This document shows, piece after piece, positions 1-7,189 of a DNA stretch of 19,986 nt (positions within the stretch are counted from its first letter, which is position 1; each line of letters starts with the position of its first letter). Source of the stretch: JBGTBQ01 sp041749275 (GTDB lineage: Bacteria; Acidobacteriota; Blastocatellia; Pyrinomonadales; Pyrinomonadaceae). The position numbers and the translations under genes were made by a program. Location: positions 1-19,986 of the forward strand of contig JBGTBQ010000166.1 in the NCBI GenBank assembly GCA_041749275.1. The letters run 5' to 3'. The notes below the pieces were generated by a model. It made no database searches and had not been told where the DNA came from. It saw only the letters and a list, made by a program, of their open reading frames with translations.

Positions 1-2
1 GC

Positions 3-1124
3 TCAGTTGACGAAGCGGCGGAGGCGGATGCTGATGGCGAAGCCGATGGCGACCGAGGTGGCGAGGATGGCGGAGAGGCCGGCGCTCATCAGCGGCAGCG
101 GCACGCCGATGACCGGCACGATGCCGAGCGCCATGCCGACGTTGATGAGTATTTGAAACGCGAGGCCGCCGACAATCGCCATGATGACGAGCATCCCCGT
201 GCGGTCGGGCGCGCGTCGCGCGCCGTGAATCAGTTTCGTCAGTAGCACGGCGTAGGCCAGCAGCAGCAGCACCGAGCCGATGAAGCCCGTATTCTCGGCG
301 GTCACGGCGAAGATGAAGTCGGTGTGCGGTTCGGGCAGGAACTTGAGTTCACTCTGCGAGGCTCCGCCCGCCTTGTCCGAGCCGTTCACGCCGCCCTTGC
401 CGACCGTGACGATGGACTGCCACGTGTGATAGCCGTAGCCGCGCCGGTCCGCGTTCTCCGGGTCGAGGATGACGTTGATGCGCTCCTGCTGATAGCTCTT
501 GATCGCTCCCGTCTCGACGCCGACGACGTAGGCCGCCGGCACGGCCACCGTCCCGACGACGAGCGCCGCGACGACGAGCCACATCCGCACTGATGACAGA
601 AAGAGGACGACCGCCAGCAGCGGGATGTACGTGAGCGCCTGCCCCGCGTCCGGCTCAAGCAGAATCAGCGCCATGGGCAGCGCGAGGATGAAGCCGCCCA
701 TCACCGTCTCCTTGATGGTCAGCACGGATTGGCGCGGTCTGCCGAAATAGCGCGCGAGCATCAGCACCGTCGGGATTTTCATAAACTCCGACGGCTGAAA
801 CTGGCCGAGTCCGGGCACGCCGATCCACGCCCGCTGCCCGTTGATCTTGAGGCCGATGCCGGGGAACAGGACAATCACCAAAAGGAACAGGCCGAAAATG
901 TAGAAGGCCGGCGCGAAGTGGACGAGCTTGCGATAGTCCGTGAAGGCGACCGAGAGCATCACGGCGAGTGAGATGCCGAGGCCGATCAACTGCTTCTTCC
1001 AGTATGTCGCTTCGGGCTGCGCGTTGTAGATCATCCACGTCCCGAAGATGGCAATCGCCACCGCCAGCAGCGTCAGCAGCCAGTCGAAGTCGCGCAGTCG
1101 GCGGTGTTCTAAAATTGCAACCAT
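3..1124 (-). CDS. rodA: RodA, SEDS-family peptidoglycan glycosyltransferase
   Basis: Polytopic inner-membrane SEDS protein that polymerises lipid II into glycan strands with PBP2 during rod elongation. Hydrophobic segments run along the whole protein. Family landmarks, numbered from an upstream in-frame GTG (subtract 5 for the chosen start), are RAWIG near 103, QPSEFMKI at 115-122, the EPDAG stretch at 162-166 with the conserved Asp, and FLPEPHTDFIFAV near 267-279. I chose the ATG at 1124 (373 aa, MVAILEHRR), because the GTG at 1139 lies inside an intergenic repeat. No Shine-Dalgarno is visible at either. The gene is last in the mreBCD-mrdA-rodA cluster and its stop is complete at 3-5. Oddity: near 350-355 the usual SYGGS-type loop reads SAGLS. 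The family call is firm; RodA rather than FtsW rests on operon context. Confidence 0.95.
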   Translation of the reverse strand: MVAILEHRRLRDFDWLLTLLAVAIAIFGTWMIYNAQPEATYWKKQLIGLGISLAVMLSVAFTDYRKLVHFAPAFYIFGLFLLVIVLFPGIGLKINGQRAWIGVPGLGQFQPSEFMKIPTVLMLARYFGRPRQSVLTIKETVMGGFILALPMALILLEPDAGQALTYIPLLAVVLFLSSVRMWLVVAALVVGTVAVPAAYVVGVETGAIKSYQQERINVILDPENADRRGYGYHTWQSIVTVGKGGVNGSDKAGGASQSELKFLPEPHTDFIFAVTAENTGFIGSVLLLLAYAVLLTKLIHGARRAPDRTGMLVIMAIVGGLAFQILINVGMALGIVPVIGVPLPLMSAGLSAILATSVAIGFAISIRLRRFVN

Positions 1125-1130
1125 AAAAAT

Positions 1131-1193
1131 AGAGGTCACAGGTCAGAGGTCAGAGAAGACAGATTTTTACCTGCCTCTAACTTCTGACCTCTA
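1131..1193. repeat. Heptad-periodic palindrome filling the mrdA-rodA gap
   Basis: The left arm reads in 7-bp steps: agaggtc, acaggtc, agaggtc, agagaag, acagatt (1131-1165). The right arm, gcctcta, acttctg, acctcta (1173-1193), is its approximate reverse complement (aggtcagag against cttctgacct). The mrdA stop codon (1191-1193) is inside the right arm and the rodA ATG begins 6 bp beyond the left arm, so the repeat makes up nearly the whole spacer. As RNA it would form an intercistronic hairpin with an A/T-rich loop. Confidence 0.85.
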
Positions 1194-3116
1194 TCGCGCG
1201 GCGACATGTTCCGGCTTCGGCTTGGGCGCGATGTCCGGGTAATGTTTGCCGACGTAAACATCGTAGACGGCGCGCACCGCCGGGGCGGCGTAGGTGCCGC
1301 CGAAGCCGACGTTCTCGACGAGCGCGATGGCCGCGATCTCCGGTTTGAAGGCCGGGGCGAACGAGACGAACCATGCGTGGTCTTTGTTCGCGCCCACGTC
1401 CTTGCCCAGAGAGACGACCTGCGCCGTGCCGGTCTTGCCGGCGATCTCGAAGCCCTCCATCTTGATGCGCCCGCCCGTGCCGCCGGCGTTGACCACATCC
1501 GACATGCCGTGCATGACGAGTTGGTGATTATCAACCGAGAGCGGAACGATCTTCGGAGCGGGGCGGTCGAACCCGACCGCGACGCGCTCTTTGTGCTGGA
1601 CGACGCCGGCTTCGTTGACGACGGCGGCGACGGCCTTCGCCTCTTGCAACAGATGCGGGACGTAAATCTTACCGCCGGCGCCGATGCCGGCGACCGCGCG
1701 GAGCATCGCCAGCGGCGTGACAAATTCATGCACCTGTCCGAACGAGGCGTAGACCGTGTCTATGTCGCGCCATTCGGGGTCGGCCTTGTTGAAGCGGCGC
1801 TTGAACTCGCGCGAGGGCGTCCAGCTTACCAACTCGCGCGGCAGGTCAACGCCCGTCTTCTTGTTCAACTCCCAATCGTCCACCATCTTCTGGATGCCTT
1901 CCAGCTCCATCTTGAGGCCGAGGCGATAGAAGTAGCCGTCGCACGAGACGCGAATCGCGTAGCGCACGTCGGGCGAGCCGTGGTGCCCCATGCAGCGCGT
2001 GAACTTGTTGCCAATGGTGATGCCGCCGCCGCACACGAGGTTCGAGTGCTTGATGGAAATCGCGCCCTGTTCGAGTCCGGACATCGCCATCGGAATCTTC
2101 CACGTCGAGCCGGGCGGGTAGCGTCCCTTGATGGCGCGGTTGAAGAGCGGGTTGCGCGTGTCTTTCAAGAGGGCGCTGGCCTCGCGTCGGCCCGCGGGCG
2201 TGCTGATGCGTTGCGAGAAGAGATTCGGGTCGAAAGTCGGGTGCGAGGCCAGCGCCATGATCTCGCCGCTGTTCGGGTTCATCGCCACGATCACGCCGCG
2301 CTTCGAAGGCGTGTTGGCGAGATACTTCTCGGCGGCCATCTGCATCTCGAAATCAATCGTCGTGACGAGGTCTTGGCCGGGCTGCGGCGGCACAACCTCA
2401 AGCTCGCGCTGGATGCGTCCGCGGCTGTCAACCTCGACCTTGCGAAAGCCGTCGCGCCCGCGCAGGAGCCGGTCGTAGTAGGACTCCAGACCCTCCTGTC
2501 CGATGATGTCGCCGGCATGGTAAGCATTCTCCGTGAAGTCCTTGTACTTCGGCTGCTTCAACTGTTCGGAGCTGATTTCGCCGACATAGCCGAGAACGTG
2601 CGCGAGCACGCCGTCGTCCGGATAGCGGCGTTGCGGCTGCTCGCGGATGCTGAGCATCGGGAACTCCAGCATGTGCGCCTCGACCCACGCGATGTCGGCG
2701 GAGGTCGCGCCCTCCTTGATCGTGACCGGCTCGGAGGCGGGCTGTGATTTCATCTGCTCGAAGCGCTCACGCAGGATGTCCCCGTCAACCATGAGACTTT
2801 CCGAGAGCGGCTCGATGAGCGGCTTGAGCAGCGCGTTGTAATCTTTCGCCTTCAAGTCTTCGCGCGAGAGGATGACGTTGAAGGTCGAGCGCGAGTCAAC
2901 GAGGAGCTTGCCGTTGCGGTCGAAGATGGCGCCGCGTGGGGCCGGGATGCGGAGCAGCCGGATGCGCTGGTTCTCGGCGCGCTCGGCGTAGTATTCGCCG
3001 TTCACGATCTGCAAGATGTAAAGCCGCACGCCGAGCACGATCAGAATGGCGATCACGATTCCGTGAATGATCGTCATCCGCATACGTAGGTTCTGTGTGT
3101 CGTCTTCAAATTTCAT
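1191..3116 (-). CDS. mrdA: Penicillin-binding protein 2 (elongasome transpeptidase)
   Basis: Monofunctional class B PBP that cross-links the glycan made by RodA, anchored in the inner membrane with a periplasmic catalytic domain. The 641 residues start with a short cytoplasmic tail and one membrane segment (about 16-36). A PBP dimerisation/pedestal region follows (about 50-235, with APRGAIFDRNG at 59-69 and IGQEGLESYYD near 205), then the transpeptidase domain (about 250-630). Catalytic motifs are STWK at 337-340 (nucleophile Ser337), SCD at 391-393 and KTGT at 561-564. SxD at motif two is usual for PBP2, so it is not a defect. The start is the ATG at 3116, with no Shine-Dalgarno, directly after a repeat array. 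The gene lies between mreD and rodA, the classical arrangement. The length is normal for the family. Confidence 0.97.
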   Translation of the reverse strand: MKFEDDTQNLRMRMTIIHGIVIAILIVLGVRLYILQIVNGEYYAERAENQRIRLLRIPAPRGAIFDRNGKLLVDSRSTFNVILSREDLKAKDYNALLKPLIEPLSESLMVDGDILRERFEQMKSQPASEPVTIKEGATSADIAWVEAHMLEFPMLSIREQPQRRYPDDGVLAHVLGYVGEISSEQLKQPKYKDFTENAYHAGDIIGQEGLESYYDRLLRGRDGFRKVEVDSRGRIQRELEVVPPQPGQDLVTTIDFEMQMAAEKYLANTPSKRGVIVAMNPNSGEIMALASHPTFDPNLFSQRISTPAGRREASALLKDTRNPLFNRAIKGRYPPGSTWKIPMAMSGLEQGAISIKHSNLVCGGGITIGNKFTRCMGHHGSPDVRYAIRVSCDGYFYRLGLKMELEGIQKMVDDWELNKKTGVDLPRELVSWTPSREFKRRFNKADPEWRDIDTVYASFGQVHEFVTPLAMLRAVAGIGAGGKIYVPHLLQEAKAVAAVVNEAGVVQHKERVAVGFDRPAPKIVPLSVDNHQLVMHGMSDVVNAGGTGGRIKMEGFEIAGKTGTAQVVSLGKDVGANKDHAWFVSFAPAFKPEIAAIALVENVGFGGTYAAPAVRAVYDVYVGKHYPDIAPKPKPEHVAAR

Positions 3117-3123
3117 AAGGCAG

Positions 3124-3230
3124 ATATCGGATGTCAGATGTCAAATGTCAGATGTCGGATATTGGATATTGGATGCTGGCAAGTAGATGGTCGCTGCTGA
3201 CCGGCATCCAACGTCTCACACCGACATCTG
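3124..3230. repeat. Heptad array and palindrome filling the mreD-mrdA gap
   Basis: Eight consecutive heptads stand in register: atatcgg, atgtcag, atgtcaa, atgtcag, atgtcgg, atattgg, atattgg, atgctgg (3124-3179). The opposite arm (about 3201-3230) holds the complement: ccgacatctg at 3221-3230 is the exact reverse complement of 3149-3158, and ccggcatcca at 3201-3210 matches 3171-3180 with one mismatch. The gap has no other content. The array ends a few bases before the mreD stop on one side and 7 bp from the mrdA ATG on the other. This is the clearest single example of the family. Confidence 0.9.
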
Positions 3231-3234
3231 CTCT

Positions 3235-3783
3235 TCAATGCTTCCGCCGTGGCAACCCGCGGCGCGCGATGCGGCGGCGGAAGGCGAACTGGCGTCGCGT
3301 GCGGGCTTGGTCGCTGAAAAGAACGTCGAGCGCGTAGGCGATGAGCGTGCCCACGACGGTTGTCCAGAGGACATGGAAGGCCATGGTCTCGGCGAACGCG
3401 CCGCCCGTGGGCGACCCCGGCGTCTGGCCGAGCAGCCGGTGGATCAGCACGTAGACCGCCGAGTCGAAGGCGGCGGCGCCCGCCAGCACCGGGATGCGGA
3501 GCAGCGGGTTGTCAAGCATGATGCGCGTAATGATGGCCGCGATCAGATAGGCCGTCAGCGTCTTTGAAAACCCGTTCGCGCCGAGCAGCCCGCTGCTCAA
3601 GACATCCGTCGCCAGCCCCGCCACCGTCCCGATCATCACCGCCAGCACGGCGTCGCGCCGCAACGCGAAATAGACCACCACGATGAGCGGCAAGTCGGCG
3701 TACACGAGCGGCGGCCACAACCCCCGCAGACTAGACTGCAACACCACGGCCAGCGCGACGCAAACGGCGATCTTCAACTTCAT
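3235..3783 (-). CDS. mreD: Rod shape-determining protein MreD
   Basis: Small integral membrane protein (182 aa) of the elongasome that bridges MreC and the peptidoglycan synthases. There are about five hydrophobic segments, starting at the extreme N-terminus (MKLKIAVCVALAVVLQ). The pattern GTVAGLATDVLSSGLLGANG near 52-71 matches the loop conserved in MreD proteins. The C-terminus is a basic, arginine-rich cytoplasmic tail. MreD is poorly conserved in sequence, so position between mreC and mrdA is a large part of the call. The start is the ATG at 3783; the upstream bases are repeat array and give no Shine-Dalgarno. Confidence 0.9.
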   Translation of the reverse strand: MKLKIAVCVALAVVLQSSLRGLWPPLVYADLPLIVVVYFALRRDAVLAVMIGTVAGLATDVLSSGLLGANGFSKTLTAYLIAAIITRIMLDNPLLRIPVLAGAAAFDSAVYVLIHRLLGQTPGSPTGGAFAETMAFHVLWTTVVGTLIAYALDVLFSDQARTRRQFAFRRRIARRGLPRRKH

Positions 3784-3790
3784 ATACAGA

Positions 3791-3868
3791 GAGTCTGGAG
3801 CTTGGAGTCTGGAGTCTGAAGTCAGGAAACTGTCGTTGGTTCTGGCTCCAGACCCCCAGACCCCAGAC
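3791..3868. repeat. Heptad-periodic palindrome filling the mreC-mreD gap
   Basis: Left arm heptads are gagtctg, gagcttg, gagtctg, gagtctg, aagtcag, gaaactg (3791-3832). Right arm heptads are tccagac, cccagac, cccagac (3848-3868), the complement of the gtctgg/gtctgga word. The mreC stop begins at the last base of the right arm (3868-3870) and the mreD ATG is 7 bp from the left arm. The transcript could fold into a long imperfect hairpin. Confidence 0.9.
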
Positions 3869-4764
3869 TATTTCTTCCCCTTGTCAACGTTCGGTAGCGC
3901 CCGCTCCGAAGCAGTGCGCGGGGGCGGACGGTACTGCAAGACGGCGACCTCTTCGAGCGAGTCAAGCCGCGCGCCGGGGCGAACGAAGATCGTGTGCGGC
4001 GTCGTCGCCGAGCCGTCGCGCTTATCTACCACCGTGCCGACGTTCAGTCCCGGTGGATAGATACCGTCCTGGCCCGTGGTAACCACATAGTCGCCGATGT
4101 TGACGGGTTCAAGACCCGACACGTAGCGCATCTCAAGCAGCCCGTTCTTGCCATAGCCGCGCACCGAGCCGATGGCGTTCGATCCGCCGAGTTGTCCGAC
4201 GACCGCGCCCGCCGCCGAGCGCTCGTCCGTCAGTAGCATGACCTGCGCCGAGATGGGGCCGACCGCGACGACACGCCCGACGATCCCTTCCGGAGTGGCG
4301 ACCGGCATGTTTACGTCCACGCCCTGCAACGTACCGCGATTGAGGTGGACCGAGTTGAACCAGACCGAAGGGTCGCGCGCGATGACGAGCGCCGGGACGA
4401 CGCCGTAGCCCGCGCCCTCTTTGAAGTCCAGCAGCTTTTTCAACCGCTCGTTTTCGTCGCGCGCCTGCCTCGCGTCGCGTAACTCGTTCTCGGTCTCGGC
4501 GAGACGCCGCTTCAATCCTTCGTTCTCGGCGGACGCATTCCACAAATTGCCGATGCGTTCGAAGAAGCCCCGCCCCGCCCCGCCGATGCCTGTCACGCCC
4601 CGTTGAAAGGGCGAGATCGCGCTTTGCGCCCACACGCGGATGACGCGCTGCTTCGTCACCGCGTCGCGCGCGTCCCATGTCATCAGGCCGAGGTTCCCGG
4701 CCAGCAGGATGACGAGCCACACGGGCGCGCGTTGCCGTATCTCTCTCTGTGTGCTCCTGACCAT
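3868..4764 (-). CDS. mreC: Rod shape-determining protein MreC
   Basis: Single-pass periplasmic scaffold of the elongasome that links cytoplasmic MreB to PBP2 and RodA. The 298 residues show a basic N-terminal tail, one membrane segment (about 14-30), a charged coiled coil rich in Glu/Arg/Leu (about 72-112), and a double beta-barrel region (about 120-280). Typical MreC phrases are present, such as VIARDPSVWFNSVHLNRGT near 127-145 and a G-rich GDYVVTTGQDGIYPPGL near 224-240. It lies between mreB and mreD with spacers of roughly 85 bp that consist of repeats. The start is the ATG at 4764; no Shine-Dalgarno is seen. Confidence 0.96.
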   Translation of the reverse strand: MVRSTQREIRQRAPVWLVILLAGNLGLMTWDARDAVTKQRVIRVWAQSAISPFQRGVTGIGGAGRGFFERIGNLWNASAENEGLKRRLAETENELRDARQARDENERLKKLLDFKEGAGYGVVPALVIARDPSVWFNSVHLNRGTLQGVDVNMPVATPEGIVGRVVAVGPISAQVMLLTDERSAAGAVVGQLGGSNAIGSVRGYGKNGLLEMRYVSGLEPVNIGDYVVTTGQDGIYPPGLNVGTVVDKRDGSATTPHTIFVRPGARLDSLEEVAVLQYRPPPRTASERALPNVDKGKK

Positions 4765-4768
4765 ACAA

Positions 4769-4831
4769 ACTCAGTCCGGCGTCTGAGCTGAAAACTGTTT
4801 CCAGACTTCAGACTTCGCAGACTCCAGACTT
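4769..4831. repeat. Heptad-periodic imperfect palindrome in the mreB-mreC gap
   Basis: In 7-bp steps the gap reads actcagt, ccggcgt, ctgagct, gaaaact, then gtttcca, gacttca, gacttcg, cagactc, cagactt. The second half carries an agactt/agactc word and the first half a degraded complementary word (gtctgag, ctgaaaa, ctg). It is the most eroded of the four arrays in the mre operon. It starts 4 bp from the mreC ATG and ends 17 bp before the mreB stop. Confidence 0.7.
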
Positions 4832-4848
4832 CTTATCCGTCAAGGCTC

Positions 4849-5895
4849 TTACATCCCGGAGACCATCGTGTTGTCCCACTTGACGCGCTTGAGGAGGTCG
4901 AAGTCCGAGAGCATCTTGCCGGCGCCGAGCACGACCGAGGAGAGCGGGTCGTCGGCGATGGAGACCGGCAGGCCCGTCTCTATCGAAAGGCGCTTGTCGA
5001 GATTCTTGAGGAGCGCGCCGCCGCCCGTCAGCACGATGCCGCGCTCGACGATGTCGGCGGAAAGTTCCGGCGGCGTGCGCTCCAAAGCGACGCGCACGGC
5101 GTTGATGATCGTCGCCACCGAATCGGCCAGCGCCTCGCGCACCTCCTCGTCATTGATGGTGATCGTCTTCGGAATGCCTTCGATGAGGTTTCTGCCTCGC
5201 ACGTCCATCGAGAGCGGTTCGTCGAGCGGGAAGCCGGAGCCGAGTTCGATCTTGATGGCCTCGGCGGTGCGCTCGCCGATGAGCAGGTTATATTTGCGCT
5301 TGATGTACTGCGTGATGGCCTCGTCCATCTCGTTGCCGGCGACGCGCACGGCGCGCGAGTAGACGATGCCCGACAAACTGATGACGGCGATGTCGGTCGT
5401 GCCGCCGCCGATGTCCACGATCATGTTGCCGTGCGGCTCCGTGATGGGCAGCCCCGCGCCGATGGCCGCGCACATCGCCTCTTCGACCAGATAGACCTCG
5501 GAAGCTTTCGCGCGGTAGGCCGAATCTTCGACCGCGCGGCGCTCGACCTGCGTGATCTCGGATGGGATGCCGATGACGACGCGCGGGCTGACCCACGTCT
5601 TGCCGTTGTGCGCCTTGCGGATGAAGTGTTGGAGCATCTTCTCCGTAACTTCAAAGTTGGCGATCACGCCGTCCTTCATCGGGCGGATGGCGACGATGTT
5701 GCCGGGCGTGCGGCCCAGCATCTCTTTGGCCTCTTTGCCGACGGCTTCGGGCAGGTTGGTGACTTTGTTGATGGCGACGATGGAAGGCTCGGAGACGACG
5801 ATGCCGCGTCCTTTCGCGTAGACGAGCGTGTTAGCCGTGCCGAGGTCAATCGCCAGATCGCTGGAGAAAAGACTGAAGAGTGATTTGAATGCCAT
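4849..5895 (-). CDS. mreB: Actin-like rod shape-determining protein MreB
   Basis: Cytoplasmic actin homologue that assembles membrane-associated filaments and steers cell-wall synthesis. The 348-aa length is normal. ATP-binding motifs are all visible: phosphate-1 DLGTANTLVY at 17-26, phosphate-2 DIGGGTTDIAV at 161-171, and the adenosine motif LTGGGALL at 289-296. The hydrophobic N-terminal patch (MAFKSLFSLFSSD) fits membrane anchoring. It is the promoter-proximal gene of the mreB-mreC-mreD-mrdA-rodA cluster. Upstream of the ATG at 5895 there is only a weak GAGGT about 15 bases away, so the translation signal is poor. Identity is certain. Confidence 0.99.
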   Translation of the reverse strand: MAFKSLFSLFSSDLAIDLGTANTLVYAKGRGIVVSEPSIVAINKVTNLPEAVGKEAKEMLGRTPGNIVAIRPMKDGVIANFEVTEKMLQHFIRKAHNGKTWVSPRVVIGIPSEITQVERRAVEDSAYRAKASEVYLVEEAMCAAIGAGLPITEPHGNMIVDIGGGTTDIAVISLSGIVYSRAVRVAGNEMDEAITQYIKRKYNLLIGERTAEAIKIELGSGFPLDEPLSMDVRGRNLIEGIPKTITINDEEVREALADSVATIINAVRVALERTPPELSADIVERGIVLTGGGALLKNLDKRLSIETGLPVSIADDPLSSVVLGAGKMLSDFDLLKRVKWDNTMVSGM

Positions 5896-6227
5896 TCGTT
5901 ACTGTTCCGTACCTCTCGGTTTCATTGCGCGTAATAATTCCGGAAAAAGTTGAGCACGAGGGTCGTCCGTGCGTGTCACGCTCGTCTGGCGCTCAGGCCA
6001 TGACGAGGTTCGACAGGCCGGACCGACCCCTGCTCTCAAAAGGAACGCGCGGGCGAACCCCTTAAGATACACCGAAGTGGCGCTGGTTTGCTAACCGCGA
6101 GAACCCGTCGAGGAGGGTCGCGCCAGAAAGGCAAAAGCACAGCACTAACGGGACTTGTGACACTGCCGGGCGGGGGGATTGCTAAACTGGACAACTCCGA
6201 TATTGCTTTACAGCATGAGGCGCGAAA

Positions 6228-6241
6228 TGTCTACAACTTTT
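6228..6241 (+). repeat. 14-bp direct repeat, copy 1
   Basis: The sequence tgtctacaactttt occurs here and again, identically and in the same orientation, at 7075-7088. The two copies bracket the small membrane-protein gene. This copy continues into ttacacgatgctaaat and has no gene downstream on its strand. Confidence 0.85.
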
Positions 6242-6300
6242 TACACGATGCTAAATCGAAACTTACGAGATTGGGACAGAGAGAACCATTATCCACGGAC

Positions 6301-6364
6301 CCACCCGAAGCGACACGAACCAACCACACGAAAGATGGGTGCTGTTTCGTGTCGCTTCGGGTGG
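6301..6364. repeat. Perfect 19-bp inverted repeat with 26-nt spacer
   Basis: Arms ccacccgaagcgacacgaa (6301-6319) and ttcgtgtcgcttcgggtgg (6346-6364) are exact reverse complements. The spacer contains a second possible partner (cacgaaa at 6327-6333), which could pair with tttcgtg at 6345-6351, so two exclusive hairpins are possible. The right arm and flank read in 10-bp steps: ttcgtgtcgc, ttcgggtggt, ttcgtagatc. It lies about 65 bp downstream of the membrane-protein stop on the minus strand, but no T-run follows it in that direction, so it is not a standard intrinsic terminator. Confidence 0.85.
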
Positions 6365-6428
6365 TTTCGTAGATCAGCTTTTTTGCTTGTGTGCCAATCT
6401 CGTCAGGACTGATTTAGTGCTCCGGTTA

Positions 6429-6971
6429 TCAAAATAACTGAAAGAATTGTCCAAAGGTCACACGGGCGAGCACAGGCCAGATGCTGAAAACGATGAAGCT
6501 CACAAAGGCGAGCGGCAGGTTGATTGTTTTATAGATGCTGCCGGTGTAAAACGACGACACGATGTTGAAGGTGATGTAACACGAAAGAAAGCCGACGAAG
6601 TACAAGCTCAACCCGCGCCAGAAGGGCCGGCTCACCGCGAGGTCTTGAACCACCAGCGCGGCGAAGGCCGACCATCCGACTTGCAGAAAGCCACTGACAG
6701 CCACGTTCGAGTTTACGTAAGCGTCGGCATGGTCATAAATGTTTACCTTGAAAAACCGATGAATCCCATTGAGCAACATGGTAGCCACAACAAATGTGAC
6801 CCAAAAGATGACATAACCCTGAGCCATGCGAAACGCCAGTATCTGACTGCCCAGAGGCCACAGCAGCAAAGCCATCAGCGCGAGAAAAACCATGTTCAGG
6901 ACGATTGCGAAAAGAAGTTCGTAAAGCCCTTTCTGATCCTCATGCATGAGCCATCTCAGAAGCTCTCTCAT
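6429..6971 (-). CDS. Small polytopic membrane protein of unknown function
   Basis: I do not recognise this protein. From the ATG at 6971 it is 180 aa (MRELLRWLMHEDQKG), with about five hydrophobic segments near residues 17-40, 48-70, 91-112, 119-142 and 150-170. A polar, possibly loop-exposed stretch lies around 71-90 (FFKVNIYDHADAYVNSN). The start is chosen because GGAG (plus-strand 6979-6982) stands 7 bases upstream; an in-frame ATG at 7148 would add 59 Arg/Pro/Cys-rich residues unlike the rest and would run through the divergent promoter region. The gene is more AT-rich than its neighbours by eye and is bracketed by a 14-bp direct repeat. Function cannot be inferred. Confidence 0.75.
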   Translation of the reverse strand: MRELLRWLMHEDQKGLYELLFAIVLNMVFLALMALLLWPLGSQILAFRMAQGYVIFWVTFVVATMLLNGIHRFFKVNIYDHADAYVNSNVAVSGFLQVGWSAFAALVVQDLAVSRPFWRGLSLYFVGFLSCYITFNIVSSFYTGSIYKTINLPLAFVSFIVFSIWPVLARVTFGQFFQLF

Positions 6972-7048
6972 ACATTTTCTCCGGGGCCGAGGTTCGGGAT
7001 ATTCACAACCGCAAGCGGTCACGCGCGGTACTTTGGTGTGGCTCCTCG

Positions 7049-7078
7049 ATTGTACTGCTTCGTGGCTGCAAAAGTGTC
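7049..7078 (-). promoter_or_regulatory. Possible leftward promoter for the small membrane protein
   Basis: On the minus strand a TACAAT (plus-strand 7049-7054) lies about 80 bases before the ATG at 6971. GACACT, 18 bases further upstream (7073-7078), is a poor -35. It would overlap the 14-bp repeat at 7075-7088, as the rightward promoter also does. Weak support only. Confidence 0.35.
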
Positions 7079-7088
7079 TACAACTTTT
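7075..7088 (+). repeat. 14-bp direct repeat, copy 2, overlapping a promoter
   Basis: Identical to 6228-6241 (tgtctacaactttt). Here its last two bases are the first two of the -35 hexamer of the S9 peptidase promoter, giving a GTC...GAC flanked block just upstream of the promoter. It could be a regulator site or a recombination junction. Confidence 0.85.
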
Positions 7089-7114
7089 GACGGGAACCGG
7101 CTGGATTTTATAAT
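7087..7114 (+). promoter_or_regulatory. Strong sigma70-type promoter for the S9 peptidase
   Basis: TTGACG (7087-7092), a 16-base spacer and a perfect TATAAT (7109-7114) match the housekeeping consensus at 11 of 12 positions. Transcription would start near 7121, giving a leader of about 70 bases before the ATG at 7190. Confidence 0.8.
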
Positions 7115-7189
7115 CCGGCACAGTCGGGGTAAAATCCCATCGAGCCACACGTCCGCAATCGTTACCGACCCAATCCGGAGGAAAAACAG

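Larger units (their letters stand above)
5896..6428. other. 533-bp gene-poor spacer upstream of mreB
   Basis: No convincing gene was found; two plus-strand reading frames (6088-6372, 6179-6412) lack family signature and ribosome site. It should hold the mreB operon promoter on the minus strand. The only candidate is a TATCTT (plus-strand 6064-6069) with a weak, badly spaced -35, so I do not annotate it as a promoter. From about 6120 the base composition becomes more AT-rich. The stretch contains one copy of a 14-bp direct repeat (6228-6241) and a perfect 19-bp inverted repeat (6301-6364), listed separately. Confidence 0.6.

Noticed and set aside
1206..2747. 513-codon plus-strand reading frame opposite mrdA
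   Set aside because: Antisense shadow of a GC-rich gene: Arg/Asp/Val/His-rich translation with no motif, while the opposite strand encodes an unmistakable PBP2.
3124..3179. CRISPR array
   Set aside because: Units are 7 bp with no spacers and no cas gene is present.
6301..6364. Intrinsic terminator for the membrane-protein gene
   Set aside because: No T-run follows the stem on the minus strand; the T-run at 6379-6384 is on the wrong side for that gene.
6088..6412. Overlapping short plus-strand frames upstream of the membrane protein
   Set aside because: No ribosome site, low-complexity translations, and they run through the perfect inverted repeat.
6972..7148. 59-residue N-terminal extension of the membrane protein
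   Set aside because: It would overlap the divergent promoter region, has unlike composition, and a good ribosome site precedes the ATG at 6971.
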